Part shown: positions 1-6,975 of the stretch, in pieces | How positions within the stretch are numbered: position 1 is the stretch's first letter | How the letters are laid out: the number at the start of each line of letters is the position of its first letter | DNA from: Muribaculaceae bacterium | GTDB taxonomy: Bacteria > Bacteroidota > Bacteroidia > Bacteroidales > Muribaculaceae | Assembly: GCA_009775375.1 (NCBI GenBank) | Contig: VSPO01000014.1 | Location: 1-40,663, forward strand | Reading direction: 5' to 3' | DNA length: 40,663 bases | The notes under the pieces: model-generated | The model's input: the letters and a program-made list of their open reading frames with translations, nothing else | What the model was told of the DNA's origin: nothing | Databases searched by the model: none | Made by a program: the position numbers and the translations under genes

Positions 1-1307
1 ATTATCTCGTTGCCGTCGATCGGATTCTTCCAGTTGCGGAAGGCATCCGAGTCTTTCACCTCCTTCATGCGCTCGCGGAGTTTCTCAAATCCTTCAAGCT
101 GTCGGCGCACCTTGGCTGGCTGCTTTGATGTGATGTCGCTTTCTGCGAGTATCATAAGGTCGTCAACGTCATTGCCGGCTTCCGTCATCATCCTTCTGAC
201 TGCCGAATCCGTCACTCCCTCGTCGCCCACAGATTGAGGACGCATGTGAAGCCCTACGAGTTTTGCCACGTATTTCATCTTTTCATTCAAGGGAAGCTTC
301 ATCTCCCTGAATATTCTGGGAATCATTTTCTCCCCGATGAAATTATGGTTGTGGAATGTCCAGCCGAGTCGGCTGTCATATTTCTTCGTGACGGGTTTGG
401 CAATGTCATGAAGCAATGCAGCCCAGCGGAGCCATTCGTTGTCTGAACGTCGTGCAACGTTGTCCACCACCTGTATCGTATGATAGAAATTGTCTTTGTG
501 TCCTTTTCCCTCCATCATCTCCACTCCCTTCAAAGGCTGTAGCGAAGGAAACACGTAATGGAGCAATCCCGTCATGTCGAGAAGTCGCCAGCCAACCGAA
601 GGTCGCGGCGCACGCATGATTTTCGACAACTCATCGTTGATTCGCTCGCGGGTGATTATTTCCATCCTCGATGCGTTTCTCTTTATTGCCTCAAATGTCT
701 CAGGCAATATTTTGAACGATGATGGACGTGATGCCTCCCCCTCTTGACTGTTGTCTTGAGGGAGATAAAGCTGCGTGGCAAACCTGATGGCACGCAGCAT
801 TCTCAGGGGGTCGTCGGAAAATGTTATGTCGGGGTCGAGAGGAGTGCGAATAATCCCCTTGGAAAGGTCGGCCAGCCCGTTGAAAGGGTCAACCAACTCT
901 CCGAACCTGTCTTTGTTGAGGCAAACGGCCATCGCGTTGATGGTGAAATCGCGGCGGCACATGTCGTCGTGCAAGGTGCCGTCTTCCACTATAGGGTTTC
1001 TCGAATCTCTTGAATAGGATTCTTTCCTTGCCCCTACGAATTCCAATTCCAGCTCGCGGGTCTTGACTTGTGCCGTGCCATAGTTGGGGAATACCGACAG
1101 GTGCGCCCTGTGGCCAAGTCTTTTTGCTACCTCTGTCGCGAGTTCTATGCCGGATCCAACTGTCACGAAATCGTAGTCCTTCGATTGCCGTTGGAGAAAA
1201 ATGTCGCGAACTAAACCTCCCACGACGTAGACTTCCCTCCCCAGTTCATCGGCGATTTCTCCAATTTTGGAAAATATAGGATCGGATATATCTTCTTTCA
1301 AATTCAT
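1..1307 (-). CDS. cca: CCA-adding enzyme / poly(A) polymerase family nucleotidyltransferase with HD domain (3' end beyond window)
   Basis: This gene is read from the ATG at 1305-1307 off the left edge, so 435 residues are visible and the C-terminus is missing. The class II nucleotidyltransferase head is clear: GGLVRD at residues 30-35, the metal-binding DYD at 44-46, then RRDFTINAM and DPLRMLRAIRFA. An HD domain follows, with LLHDIAK. Family knowledge says these enzymes add or repair the 3' CCA of tRNAs in the cytoplasm. The HD domain is common in the longer bacterial versions and may give phosphohydrolase activity. The gene starts 17 bases after the M24 peptidase stop, so it is probably the last seen member of the zapB-zapA-rny-ricT-gldH cluster. 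At least one nearby tRNA (Tyr at 26080) lacks an encoded CCA and would need this enzyme. A pure poly(A) polymerase role cannot be excluded from sequence alone. Confidence 0.93.
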   Translation of the reverse strand, partial: MNLKEDISDPIFSKIGEIADELGREVYVVGGLVRDIFLQRQSKDYDFVTVGSGIELATEVAKRLGHRAHLSVFPNYGTAQVKTRELELEFVGARKESYSRDSRNPIVEDGTLHDDMCRRDFTINAMAVCLNKDRFGELVDPFNGLADLSKGIIRTPLDPDITFSDDPLRMLRAIRFATQLYLPQDNSQEGEASRPSSFKILPETFEAIKRNASRMEIITRERINDELSKIMRAPRPSVGWRLLDMTGLLHYVFPSLQPLKGVEMMEGKGHKDNFYHTIQVVDNVARRSDNEWLRWAALLHDIAKPVTKKYDSRLGWTFHNHNFIGEKMIPRIFREMKLPLNEKMKYVAKLVGLHMRPQSVGDEGVTDSAVRRMMTEAGNDVDDLMILAESDITSKQPAKVRRQLEGFEKLRERMKEVKDSDAFRNWKNPIDGNEI

Positions 1308-1324
1308 CTGACTGCGGCTGTTTA

Positions 1325-2506
1325 TTACAATTCTTGAATCTCCTCGGGGAAGATCGTTATGGATTTTAATCCGGTGGATGTGACCACATATGTATTCTCC
1401 ACTCCGACTGCTCCAACTTCCGGGATGACGAATTTAGGCTCAAGAGCTATTGTCATGTTCTCAAGCAAGATGTCGCGGCTTTTGGCCATCACGACTGGCT
1501 GCTCGTTGAGCTCAATGCCGACCCCGTGTCCTATAAACGAGGCATGTTGACGATGTCCCATAAAATATTCGGCCAGCCCATTGGCTTCTGCTATTTCCAT
1601 TGCTTTGTTGTAAAGATCGGCGACGGGGGTGGAGGGCTTCCCAATGCTTTCAAGGGCGCGCAGGATATTGATCGAACAGTCGTGGGCTTTGTATGCTAAA
1701 GAGGGCAGTTCTCCCAGTCTCCATACGCGCGTCATGTCGGTCTGATAGCCGTTGAAAGATCCGTTCATGTCGATCATGACCGACTGACCCGGCTTGAGCG
1801 TGGTCCCGTTGGCTCCGCCCGGTAGCGATGGGTCGATGCCGGAGCCACCCATCGTGAAGTCGTAGGGACTCGGGACATCGGCATTCTCTCCGGCTATGAC
1901 CGACCCGAGATTTATGTCCATAAGATTGCCTGACGTACGGACGAATCCAAGGCATCCTTCGAGACGGAGGATTCGCTCTATCTCTATTTGGAATTGCACG
2001 TCGGTCATGTCCTCCTTATAGCAACGGGTCACTCTTCTGTAGACTTCCGACTGATGGATGCCGTCTTCTTTCATGCGGTCGAGTTCCCACTGCGTCTTCA
2101 CCATTCTTGCCTTCCTCAGCGAGGATGAGGCATTGAGCGGAACGGAATCGGGGAACACCGCTTTGAGGCGCTCAATGTCGGAATAAGACATTGTGTCGAA
2201 TTCAAGACCGATTGTTGCGGGAAGCTCAAGACCGAGCTCCTTAAGCTTCCCCGGAATATTCTCCGGTTTGCGGATGATGACCACGTCATCTTCCTTGTCG
2301 AAAATGTCGGGTTTTATTATAAACCATATCGGGTCTGACCCCATAGGGATATAGACGAATCCTTTGAAAAACCGACCGGTCGTGTAATATATATTGGCGT
2401 TTGAAGCCACGAGAGTCGCCTCGATATTTTCACGACTCATATGGCTCCTTATTGAGCTTATTCTTGTCGCAATATCTTGGCGGATTTCTTCTTGGATAAG
2501 TTTCAT
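1325..2506 (-). CDS. M24-family metallopeptidase, probable Xaa-Pro aminopeptidase/dipeptidase
   Basis: The 393-residue protein has a creatinase-like N-terminal domain (about residues 1-145) and a C-terminal pita-bread M24 catalytic domain. The five expected dinuclear metal ligands can be read in order: Asp in VMIDMNG, Asp in YQTDMTRVW, His in FIGHGVG, Glu in ALEPKF and Glu in GVENTYVV. Such enzymes remove an N-terminal residue in front of proline or split X-Pro dipeptides. There is no signal peptide, so it should be cytoplasmic. It lies 11 bases downstream of gldH and 17 bases upstream of cca, on the same strand, so it is likely co-transcribed with both. Aminopeptidase P, prolidase (PepQ) and other M24 subfamilies are hard to separate by eye, so no symbol is given. 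Confidence 0.9.
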   Translation of the reverse strand: MKLIQEEIRQDIATRISSIRSHMSRENIEATLVASNANIYYTTGRFFKGFVYIPMGSDPIWFIIKPDIFDKEDDVVIIRKPENIPGKLKELGLELPATIGLEFDTMSYSDIERLKAVFPDSVPLNASSSLRKARMVKTQWELDRMKEDGIHQSEVYRRVTRCYKEDMTDVQFQIEIERILRLEGCLGFVRTSGNLMDINLGSVIAGENADVPSPYDFTMGGSGIDPSLPGGANGTTLKPGQSVMIDMNGSFNGYQTDMTRVWRLGELPSLAYKAHDCSINILRALESIGKPSTPVADLYNKAMEIAEANGLAEYFMGHRQHASFIGHGVGIELNEQPVVMAKSRDILLENMTIALEPKFVIPEVGAVGVENTYVVTSTGLKSITIFPEEIQEL

Positions 2507-2517
2507 AGCATAAGTCT

Positions 2518-2994
2518 TTATTTTCGGGTGACTACGATCCCAATTGCCTTGACCCCCGATGTAGTTTCCTGAGGAAGTGGGGAAGAGACAGAAATTGTGT
2601 AGCCATCCGGGATTTTTATATTTTTATGTAGAGTGTCTGCCACCTCGTATATTCCATAGACTCCTGATCCCAAAGGTTTCCCTTTCTCTGAAAAAAAGGG
2701 AATTTCTATTGAAACGGAATCAGGGTCGTGGTGGTTGAATGATATTTCCTCAATGTTCAGAGTGATTGAAGTTGAATGGCAATCATCAGTGTATCTGACC
2801 ACGAGCACTACGTCATGGATTCCGGATAGAACGTCGGCTGAATCTTTCGACGTGACGGAAAAGTCATATTGCCAATCTGCCGGCATTCCCTGTGTGGGAA
2901 TGTCGGCAAACGATGAATAATCTATGGCAGGTAGATAGTCGCAAGAGACGACAGCCAGAGCCAAAATGGCTGCTACGGGTATTAGCCGTCTCAT
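2518..2994 (-). CDS. gldH: GldH-like gliding motility lipoprotein
   Basis: The 158-residue protein has a lipoprotein signal peptide with a lipobox ending AVVSC (lipidated Cys near residue 18), followed by CDYLPAIDYSSF. The rest is predicted beta-rich, with a conserved-looking VVLVVRYTDDC...SITLNIEE stretch typical of the GldH family. In gliding flavobacteria GldH is an inner-leaflet lipoprotein needed for motility and type IX secretion. Many non-gliding Bacteroidales keep a homolog whose job is unclear. The start overlaps the ricT stop by 4 bases (ATGA), which suggests translational coupling. The gldH-ricT pairing is common in this phylum and supports the call. Confidence 0.82.
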   Translation of the reverse strand: MRRLIPVAAILALAVVSCDYLPAIDYSSFADIPTQGMPADWQYDFSVTSKDSADVLSGIHDVVLVVRYTDDCHSTSITLNIEEISFNHHDPDSVSIEIPFFSEKGKPLGSGVYGIYEVADTLHKNIKIPDGYTISVSSPLPQETTSGVKAIGIVVTRK

Positions 2995-4511
2995 TTAGCT
3001 TCCCCTCCCTCTTTCTCTTTCCCTTCATTGGGGGCAACCTTGGGTTGTCCTTGAGGAGGGCGGTTTTTCTTTTTAGGAGATCTTTGTGCAGGCTGCTGCT
3101 TTCCGGAAGGTTGGTTTTGTCCCTGCGGTCTTCCAAAAGTTTGGTTTTGTCCCTGTGGTCTGCCGGAGGGTTGGCCGGGATTCTGCTGTCTACCGGGATT
3201 CTGGTTTTGACCTTGCGGTCTGCCGGAGGGTTGGCCGGGATTCTGCTGTCTACCGGGATTCTGGTTTTGACCTTGCAGTCTGCCGGAAGGTTGACCTGGA
3301 TTCTGTTGTTTACCCGAGGCTAGAACCGGTTTGGCCTGACTTTTCTGAGAATCGGAAATTTCAGAATCTTTTTTCTTTTTCTTTTTCTTCTTCTTGTTCT
3401 TGTCAAACCTTGTCAGAGAATCCTGCCCGATAATGTCGCCATATTCCTTTTCTTCATCAAGGTCGTCGGGGATATCGAGAGAATCCACTTTGATTCCCTG
3501 TTTGTTTAGAGCTATGATCTCAAATGCGCGAGAGGCATCAATGGTCACAAGATTTGCAGGCACATTCTTGTCGGTGGAATAGGTCACTTTCCTCGCCAGA
3601 ATGTCAGACTTGAAAAGATAGAAGTTGCCGTCTTTTGTCTCAAGCACCACCTCTTTTGAGGGCAATTGCTTTTGGGCTTCAGCATAAGAATCCACTTCAA
3701 AATTCAGGCAGCATTTCAGCTTCGCACATTGTCCGGCAAGCTTCTGGGGATTCATTGAGAGATCCTGAAGTCGGGCGCTGCCCGTGCCGACAGAGACAAA
3801 TCTGTTCATCCATGAGGAGCAGCATAGCGGACGTCCGCAGGGTCCGATTCCTCCGATTCTCCCCGCCTCTTGGCGGGCTCCAATCTGCTTCATCTCTATT
3901 CTGACCTTGAACGTGTCTGCCAGAATTCGGATTAGCTTGCGGAAATCGACTCTCTCGTCGGCGATGTAATAGAATATCGCCTTTCCGCCGTCGCCCTGAT
4001 ATTCCACGTCGCCGATTTTCATCGAGAGTCCGAGCTCCTCGGCAATGCCGCGGGCCTTGATCATAGTGGAATGTTCCTTAGCACGAGCTTCCTCAAATTT
4101 TTCTATGTCGCCGGGTTTTGCTATGCGGAACACCTTTTTCAGGTCTTCAGCCGACTTCACCCCGGCTTTTTTCATTTGCAATGTCACAAGGTGTCCAGTC
4201 ATGACGACCTTCCCGATATCGTGGCCGGGAGAAGCTTCCACAGCGACGATATCTCCAATCTTCAACGGGATTGCCGAAGGATTGGAATAGAATCCAAACC
4301 GTGTGTTCTTGAAGAGCACCTCCACCGGGGCCGTCGCGTCGTTGCCCGGCACGTCGGCAAGCCAGTCGGTAGCCATCAGTTTCCCTCTGGGTTCTTTGCG
4401 TGTGCATCCGAAGCAGGAAGCACTGCGTCCGCAATCATGACAGCCGCTTGAGAATGCCCGGGTCTCTTTCCCTTCCATATCATTTATGATTGAATCAGAC
4501 ATCCCCGTCAT
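2991..4511 (-). CDS. ricT: RicT/PSP1 (YaaT) family protein with repetitive basic C-terminal tail
   Basis: The protein has 506 residues from the ATG overlapping the rny stop; a second ATG at 4502 (MSDS) is an alternative start. The PSP1 domain (about 60-290) contains GRPLCC at 227-231 and QCAKLKCC at 261-268, matching the cysteines that hold iron-sulfur clusters in B. subtilis RicT. An extra Cys set (C24, C27, C33, C36) sits in the N-terminal extension. From about residue 369 the protein becomes low complexity: a run of ten lysines, then three 20-residue repeats (402-461) starting QQNPGQPSGR, then a Lys/Pro/Gln-rich end. In B. subtilis RicT works with RicA and RicF as a specificity factor for RNase Y. 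Here rny is immediately upstream with a 4-base overlap, so a shared RNA-processing role is a reasonable inference. Confidence 0.88.
   Translation of the reverse strand: MTGMSDSIINDMEGKETRAFSSGCHDCGRSASCFGCTRKEPRGKLMATDWLADVPGNDATAPVEVLFKNTRFGFYSNPSAIPLKIGDIVAVEASPGHDIGKVVMTGHLVTLQMKKAGVKSAEDLKKVFRIAKPGDIEKFEEARAKEHSTMIKARGIAEELGLSMKIGDVEYQGDGGKAIFYYIADERVDFRKLIRILADTFKVRIEMKQIGARQEAGRIGGIGPCGRPLCCSSWMNRFVSVGTGSARLQDLSMNPQKLAGQCAKLKCCLNFEVDSYAEAQKQLPSKEVVLETKDGNFYLFKSDILARKVTYSTDKNVPANLVTIDASRAFEIIALNKQGIKVDSLDIPDDLDEEKEYGDIIGQDSLTRFDKNKKKKKKKKKDSEISDSQKSQAKPVLASGKQQNPGQPSGRLQGQNQNPGRQQNPGQPSGRPQGQNQNPGRQQNPGQPSGRPQGQNQTFGRPQGQNQPSGKQQPAQRSPKKKNRPPQGQPKVAPNEGKEKEGGEAK
3129..3308 (-). repeat. 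Three tandem 60-bp repeats inside ricT
   Basis: Three in-frame 60-base units encode three 20-residue blocks (RicT residues 402-461) that start QQNPGQPSGR and continue with R/Q/G/N residues. The units at about 3189-3248 and 3249-3308 and the one before them differ by only a few bases. Because 60 is a multiple of 3, copy number can change without breaking the frame. The repeat is coding, not a CRISPR or intergenic element. Confidence 0.9.
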
Positions 4512-6049
4512 TTTGCAAACGCTACGGCTCTCGTCTCTCTGATGACGGTGATTTTCACCTGTCCCGGATACGTCATCTCATCCTGGATCTTGCGGGCTAT
4601 CTCAGACGACAGCTTGTCGGTCTCCTCGTCGGAGATTTTGTCTGCCCCGACAATGACCCTAAGCTCGCGTCCTGCCTGGATGGCATACGTCTTCAGCACG
4701 CCCGGATAGGAGAGGGCAATCTGTTCGAGATCGTTCAGGCGTTTGATATAGGCTTCCACTATCTCGCGGCGGGCACCAGGTCGGGCGCCTGAGATGGCGT
4801 CGCATACCTGCACGATGGGCGCGAGAAGCGATGTCTGCTCCACTTCGTCGTGGTGAGCGCCGATGGCGTTGCATATTTCCGGTTTCTCCTTGAATTTCTC
4901 CGCGAGCTTCATTCCAAATAATGCGTGGGGCAGTTCCGGCTCATCGTCTGGCACCTTTCCTATGTCGTGGAGAAGGCCGGCACGTCGCGCCTTTTTCGGA
5001 TTTAGTCCTAATTCAGAGGCCATGACAGCGCAAAGGTTTGCTGTCTCACGGGAGTGCTGAAGCAGGTTCTGCCCGTAAGAAGAGCGATATTTCATTTTTC
5101 CGACCATGCGGATAAGCTCCGGATGGAGGCCGTGGATTCCGAGGTCGATGGCCGTGCGCTTTCCTGTCTCGATGATCTCCTCTTCCACTTGTTTTTTGAC
5201 TTTCGCCACAACCTCCTCGATGCGTGCCGGGTGGATACGTCCGTCGACTACGAGCTGATGCAAAGCAAGACGTGCTATTTCACGTCTGACGGGATCGAAC
5301 CCTGAAAGCACGATCGCTTCGGGGGTGTCGTCGACGATGATCTCTATTCCGGTGGCAGCCTCAAGCGCACGGATGTTGCGGCCTTCGCGCCCGATAATCC
5401 TTCCTTTTATCTCGTCGTTGTCGATGTGGAACACAGTCACGGAATTCTCCACCGCCGTCTCCGTAGCCACCCTTTGGATGGATTGGATTACGATTCTCTT
5501 GGCTTCCTTGGAGGCAGTCAGCTTGGCGTCGTCCATTATGTCGTTGATATAGCCGGCAGCAGCTGTCTTGGCTTCATCTTTAAGGGATTCCACCAATTTT
5601 TCTCTCGCTTCATCTACGGAAAGGCCTGAAACCCTTTCCAGCTCCTCCTGAGCCTGGCGGCGAAGCTGCTCTACTTGTTCTGCACGGTTGTTGACGTTTT
5701 GCTCCTTTGCGTCGAGGTTTGTCTTCAATGAATCGAGATCTTTCTTTCTTCTTGCCAGATCGTTTTGCTGTTGGGAAAGTTGCTGTTCTTTCTGGCGGGC
5801 GCGAGCTTCGGAGGCCTGGGCTTTCTGCACTTTCTGGGCGGCCGTACGCTCTGCATCAGCGAGGATTTTCATCTCCTCTTCCTTGGCTTTGAGAGTGTTT
5901 TTCTCCTTTATGATGTCGGCTTCCCGGCGTGCGTCTTCGATTATTATCCCTGCCGCTGATTTAGCGTTTTTTTTCGAAATTGCCATAGCGGCGACATAGC
6001 CTATTATGCCTGCTCCTACGGCGATTATGATCCATATTGCTGTTTCCAT
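4508..6049 (-). CDS. rny: Ribonuclease Y
   Basis: The 513-residue length is normal for RNase Y. An N-terminal membrane helix (about residues 4-24) is followed by a long Lys/Glu/Gln-rich coiled coil (about 35-160), a KH domain with GRIIGREGRNI (GREG loop at 220-223), and an HD domain with RAGLLHDIGK (His361-Asp362). A conserved C-terminal region (RPGARREIVEAYIKR) closes it. It is a membrane-anchored endoribonuclease that starts mRNA decay. It is preceded by zapA after a 166-base gap and overlaps ricT by 4 bases. No separate promoter of the phylum type is visible in the gap, so transcription from the zapB promoter is likely. Confidence 0.97.
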   Translation of the reverse strand: METAIWIIIAVGAGIIGYVAAMAISKKNAKSAAGIIIEDARREADIIKEKNTLKAKEEEMKILADAERTAAQKVQKAQASEARARQKEQQLSQQQNDLARRKKDLDSLKTNLDAKEQNVNNRAEQVEQLRRQAQEELERVSGLSVDEAREKLVESLKDEAKTAAAGYINDIMDDAKLTASKEAKRIVIQSIQRVATETAVENSVTVFHIDNDEIKGRIIGREGRNIRALEAATGIEIIVDDTPEAIVLSGFDPVRREIARLALHQLVVDGRIHPARIEEVVAKVKKQVEEEIIETGKRTAIDLGIHGLHPELIRMVGKMKYRSSYGQNLLQHSRETANLCAVMASELGLNPKKARRAGLLHDIGKVPDDEPELPHALFGMKLAEKFKEKPEICNAIGAHHDEVEQTSLLAPIVQVCDAISGARPGARREIVEAYIKRLNDLEQIALSYPGVLKTYAIQAGRELRVIVGADKISDEETDKLSSEIARKIQDEMTYPGQVKITVIRETRAVAFAK

Positions 6050-6214
6050 TTACCTTATTTCAGTTGTTTTTTTATTGAGTTTTTATTAAAGGAAAATTCT
6101 TTAAAAGGGCACAAGACAATATGCCTCGGCCGGATTGGGGGCCGACAGTGCGCATGAAAAAAGGTAAAAATAATGAACGGGCAATTAGAAAATGTCTCCC
6201 GATAAAAGGAGAGG
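6050..6214 (-). ncRNA. Candidate structured RNA between zapA and rny (possibly 6S-like)
   Basis: This 165-base gap separates genes that otherwise overlap or nearly touch. On the minus strand it contains a hairpin TCGGCC/GGCCGA with an 8-base loop (about 6129-6148), set inside a weaker outer pairing of ATGC/GCAT or GCAC/GTGC, and a small TCTCC/GGAGA hairpin near 6195-6213. My memory that 6S RNA can lie near zapA or rny in bacteria prompted the suggestion, but I cannot verify a 6S fold by eye. A long 5' leader of rny is an equal alternative. Confidence 0.25.
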
Positions 6215-6520
6215 CTACCGGCCTTTTTCTGTGGAAATTATCTTCGACAATTTTGCGTCTATGTCGGCGGCAGTGGCTGAAGCCTTCTCAAAACGTTCCA
6301 GAAGTCCTGTATAATAAGAGGCGAATTGATAAGCCACCATGGCAAGGACTTCTTTGTCCGACCGGTTGGGGAATTTGGCTCTCCAATCCTGATAGAGGTC
6401 GTGGGCTGCTTTTTCAGCGTCGCGCACGGCGTTTTGCCGGTCGAATGCGACGGAGAGCCGGATATGCTCGCCGCCTATATGTATGGTCATTTCTACTTTG
6501 TCGGTCTCGTTCATCGTCAT
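6215..6520 (-). CDS. zapA: Cell division protein ZapA
   Basis: The 101-residue protein has the ZapA layout: an N-terminal beta region (VEMTIHIGGEHIRLSV) then a long helix that ends in a coiled coil (ADIDAKLSKIIS). ZapA binds and crosslinks FtsZ filaments at midcell. The first ATG overlaps the stop of the upstream zapB-like gene (ATGA). An internal ATG at 6514 sits 7 bases after AGGAGG and could be the real start, but in this phylum Shine-Dalgarno spacing is a weak guide, and that AGGAGG also encodes the end of the upstream protein. Confidence 0.88.
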   Translation of the reverse strand: MTMNETDKVEMTIHIGGEHIRLSVAFDRQNAVRDAEKAAHDLYQDWRAKFPNRSDKEVLAMVAYQFASYYTGLLERFEKASATAADIDAKLSKIISTEKGR

Positions 6521-6813
6521 TCCTCCTTAAGCATGGAGATGCAACTGTCGATGGTTCGGATCAATCGGGCAATGCGGCGTCGCGCGCTTACGATAGTGTC
6601 GGGGGAGTCTGCCAGTCTGTAGGACATAGTCAGGAATTCCACGTCTCTCCTCGTGTTGCAGAGCTGTTTTTTAGTCTCTTCCAATTCTGCGCGGAGATTG
6701 TTGTTCTCCTCTTCAAGTGCGGCAATTCTTGTATGCAGACCTTGATGTATGGTCTGTAGCCTTTCGACTTTCTGTCCGACTATATCGAGTAGAGAAGTAA
6801 GTGGTAGAGCCAT
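6517..6813 (-). CDS. Small coiled-coil protein upstream of zapA, ZapB-like
   Basis: The protein has 98 residues counted from the ATG at 6813; a GTG codon sits directly before it. It is mostly helical, with a leucine-heptad coiled coil (about residues 15-60, containing IAALEEENNNLRAELEE) and a basic C-terminal part (SARRRIARLIRTIDSCISML). It shows no enzyme motif. Its 4-base overlap with zapA suggests that the two are made together and may interact, as a ZapB-type division factor would. Homology to E. coli ZapB itself is not established here, so no symbol is given. Confidence 0.7.
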   Translation of the reverse strand: MALPLTSLLDIVGQKVERLQTIHQGLHTRIAALEEENNNLRAELEETKKQLCNTRRDVEFLTMSYRLADSPDTIVSARRRIARLIRTIDSCISMLKEE

Positions 6814-6830
6814 CACTGCCTAATTTTTTA

Positions 6831-6862
6831 CAAAAGTAGCATTATTATGTGAAATAACCAAA
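6831..6862 (-). promoter_or_regulatory. Bacteroidales-type promoter for the zapB-zapA-rny-ricT-gldH cluster
   Basis: On the minus strand TTTG (6862-6859), a 20-base spacer, then TACTTTTG (6838-6831) exactly fit the TTTG-N19-21-TAnnTTTG consensus of the Bacteroidetes primary sigma factor. The expected start point is near 6824, about 10 bases before the first gene. Confidence 0.8.
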
Positions 6863-6975
6863 TTTTTCCCTTTGCGATTTGTTTTTTGCTTGATTTCTTT
6901 CCCGGCTCAAAGAGCGAGTCTTTGAATATTCGTGGCTCCTGTGACCTTAAGATTTGATGTAGTGAGCTCCAATGG

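Noticed and set aside
3129..3308. CRISPR-like repeat array
   Set aside because: The repeats are contiguous without spacers and encode part of RicT.
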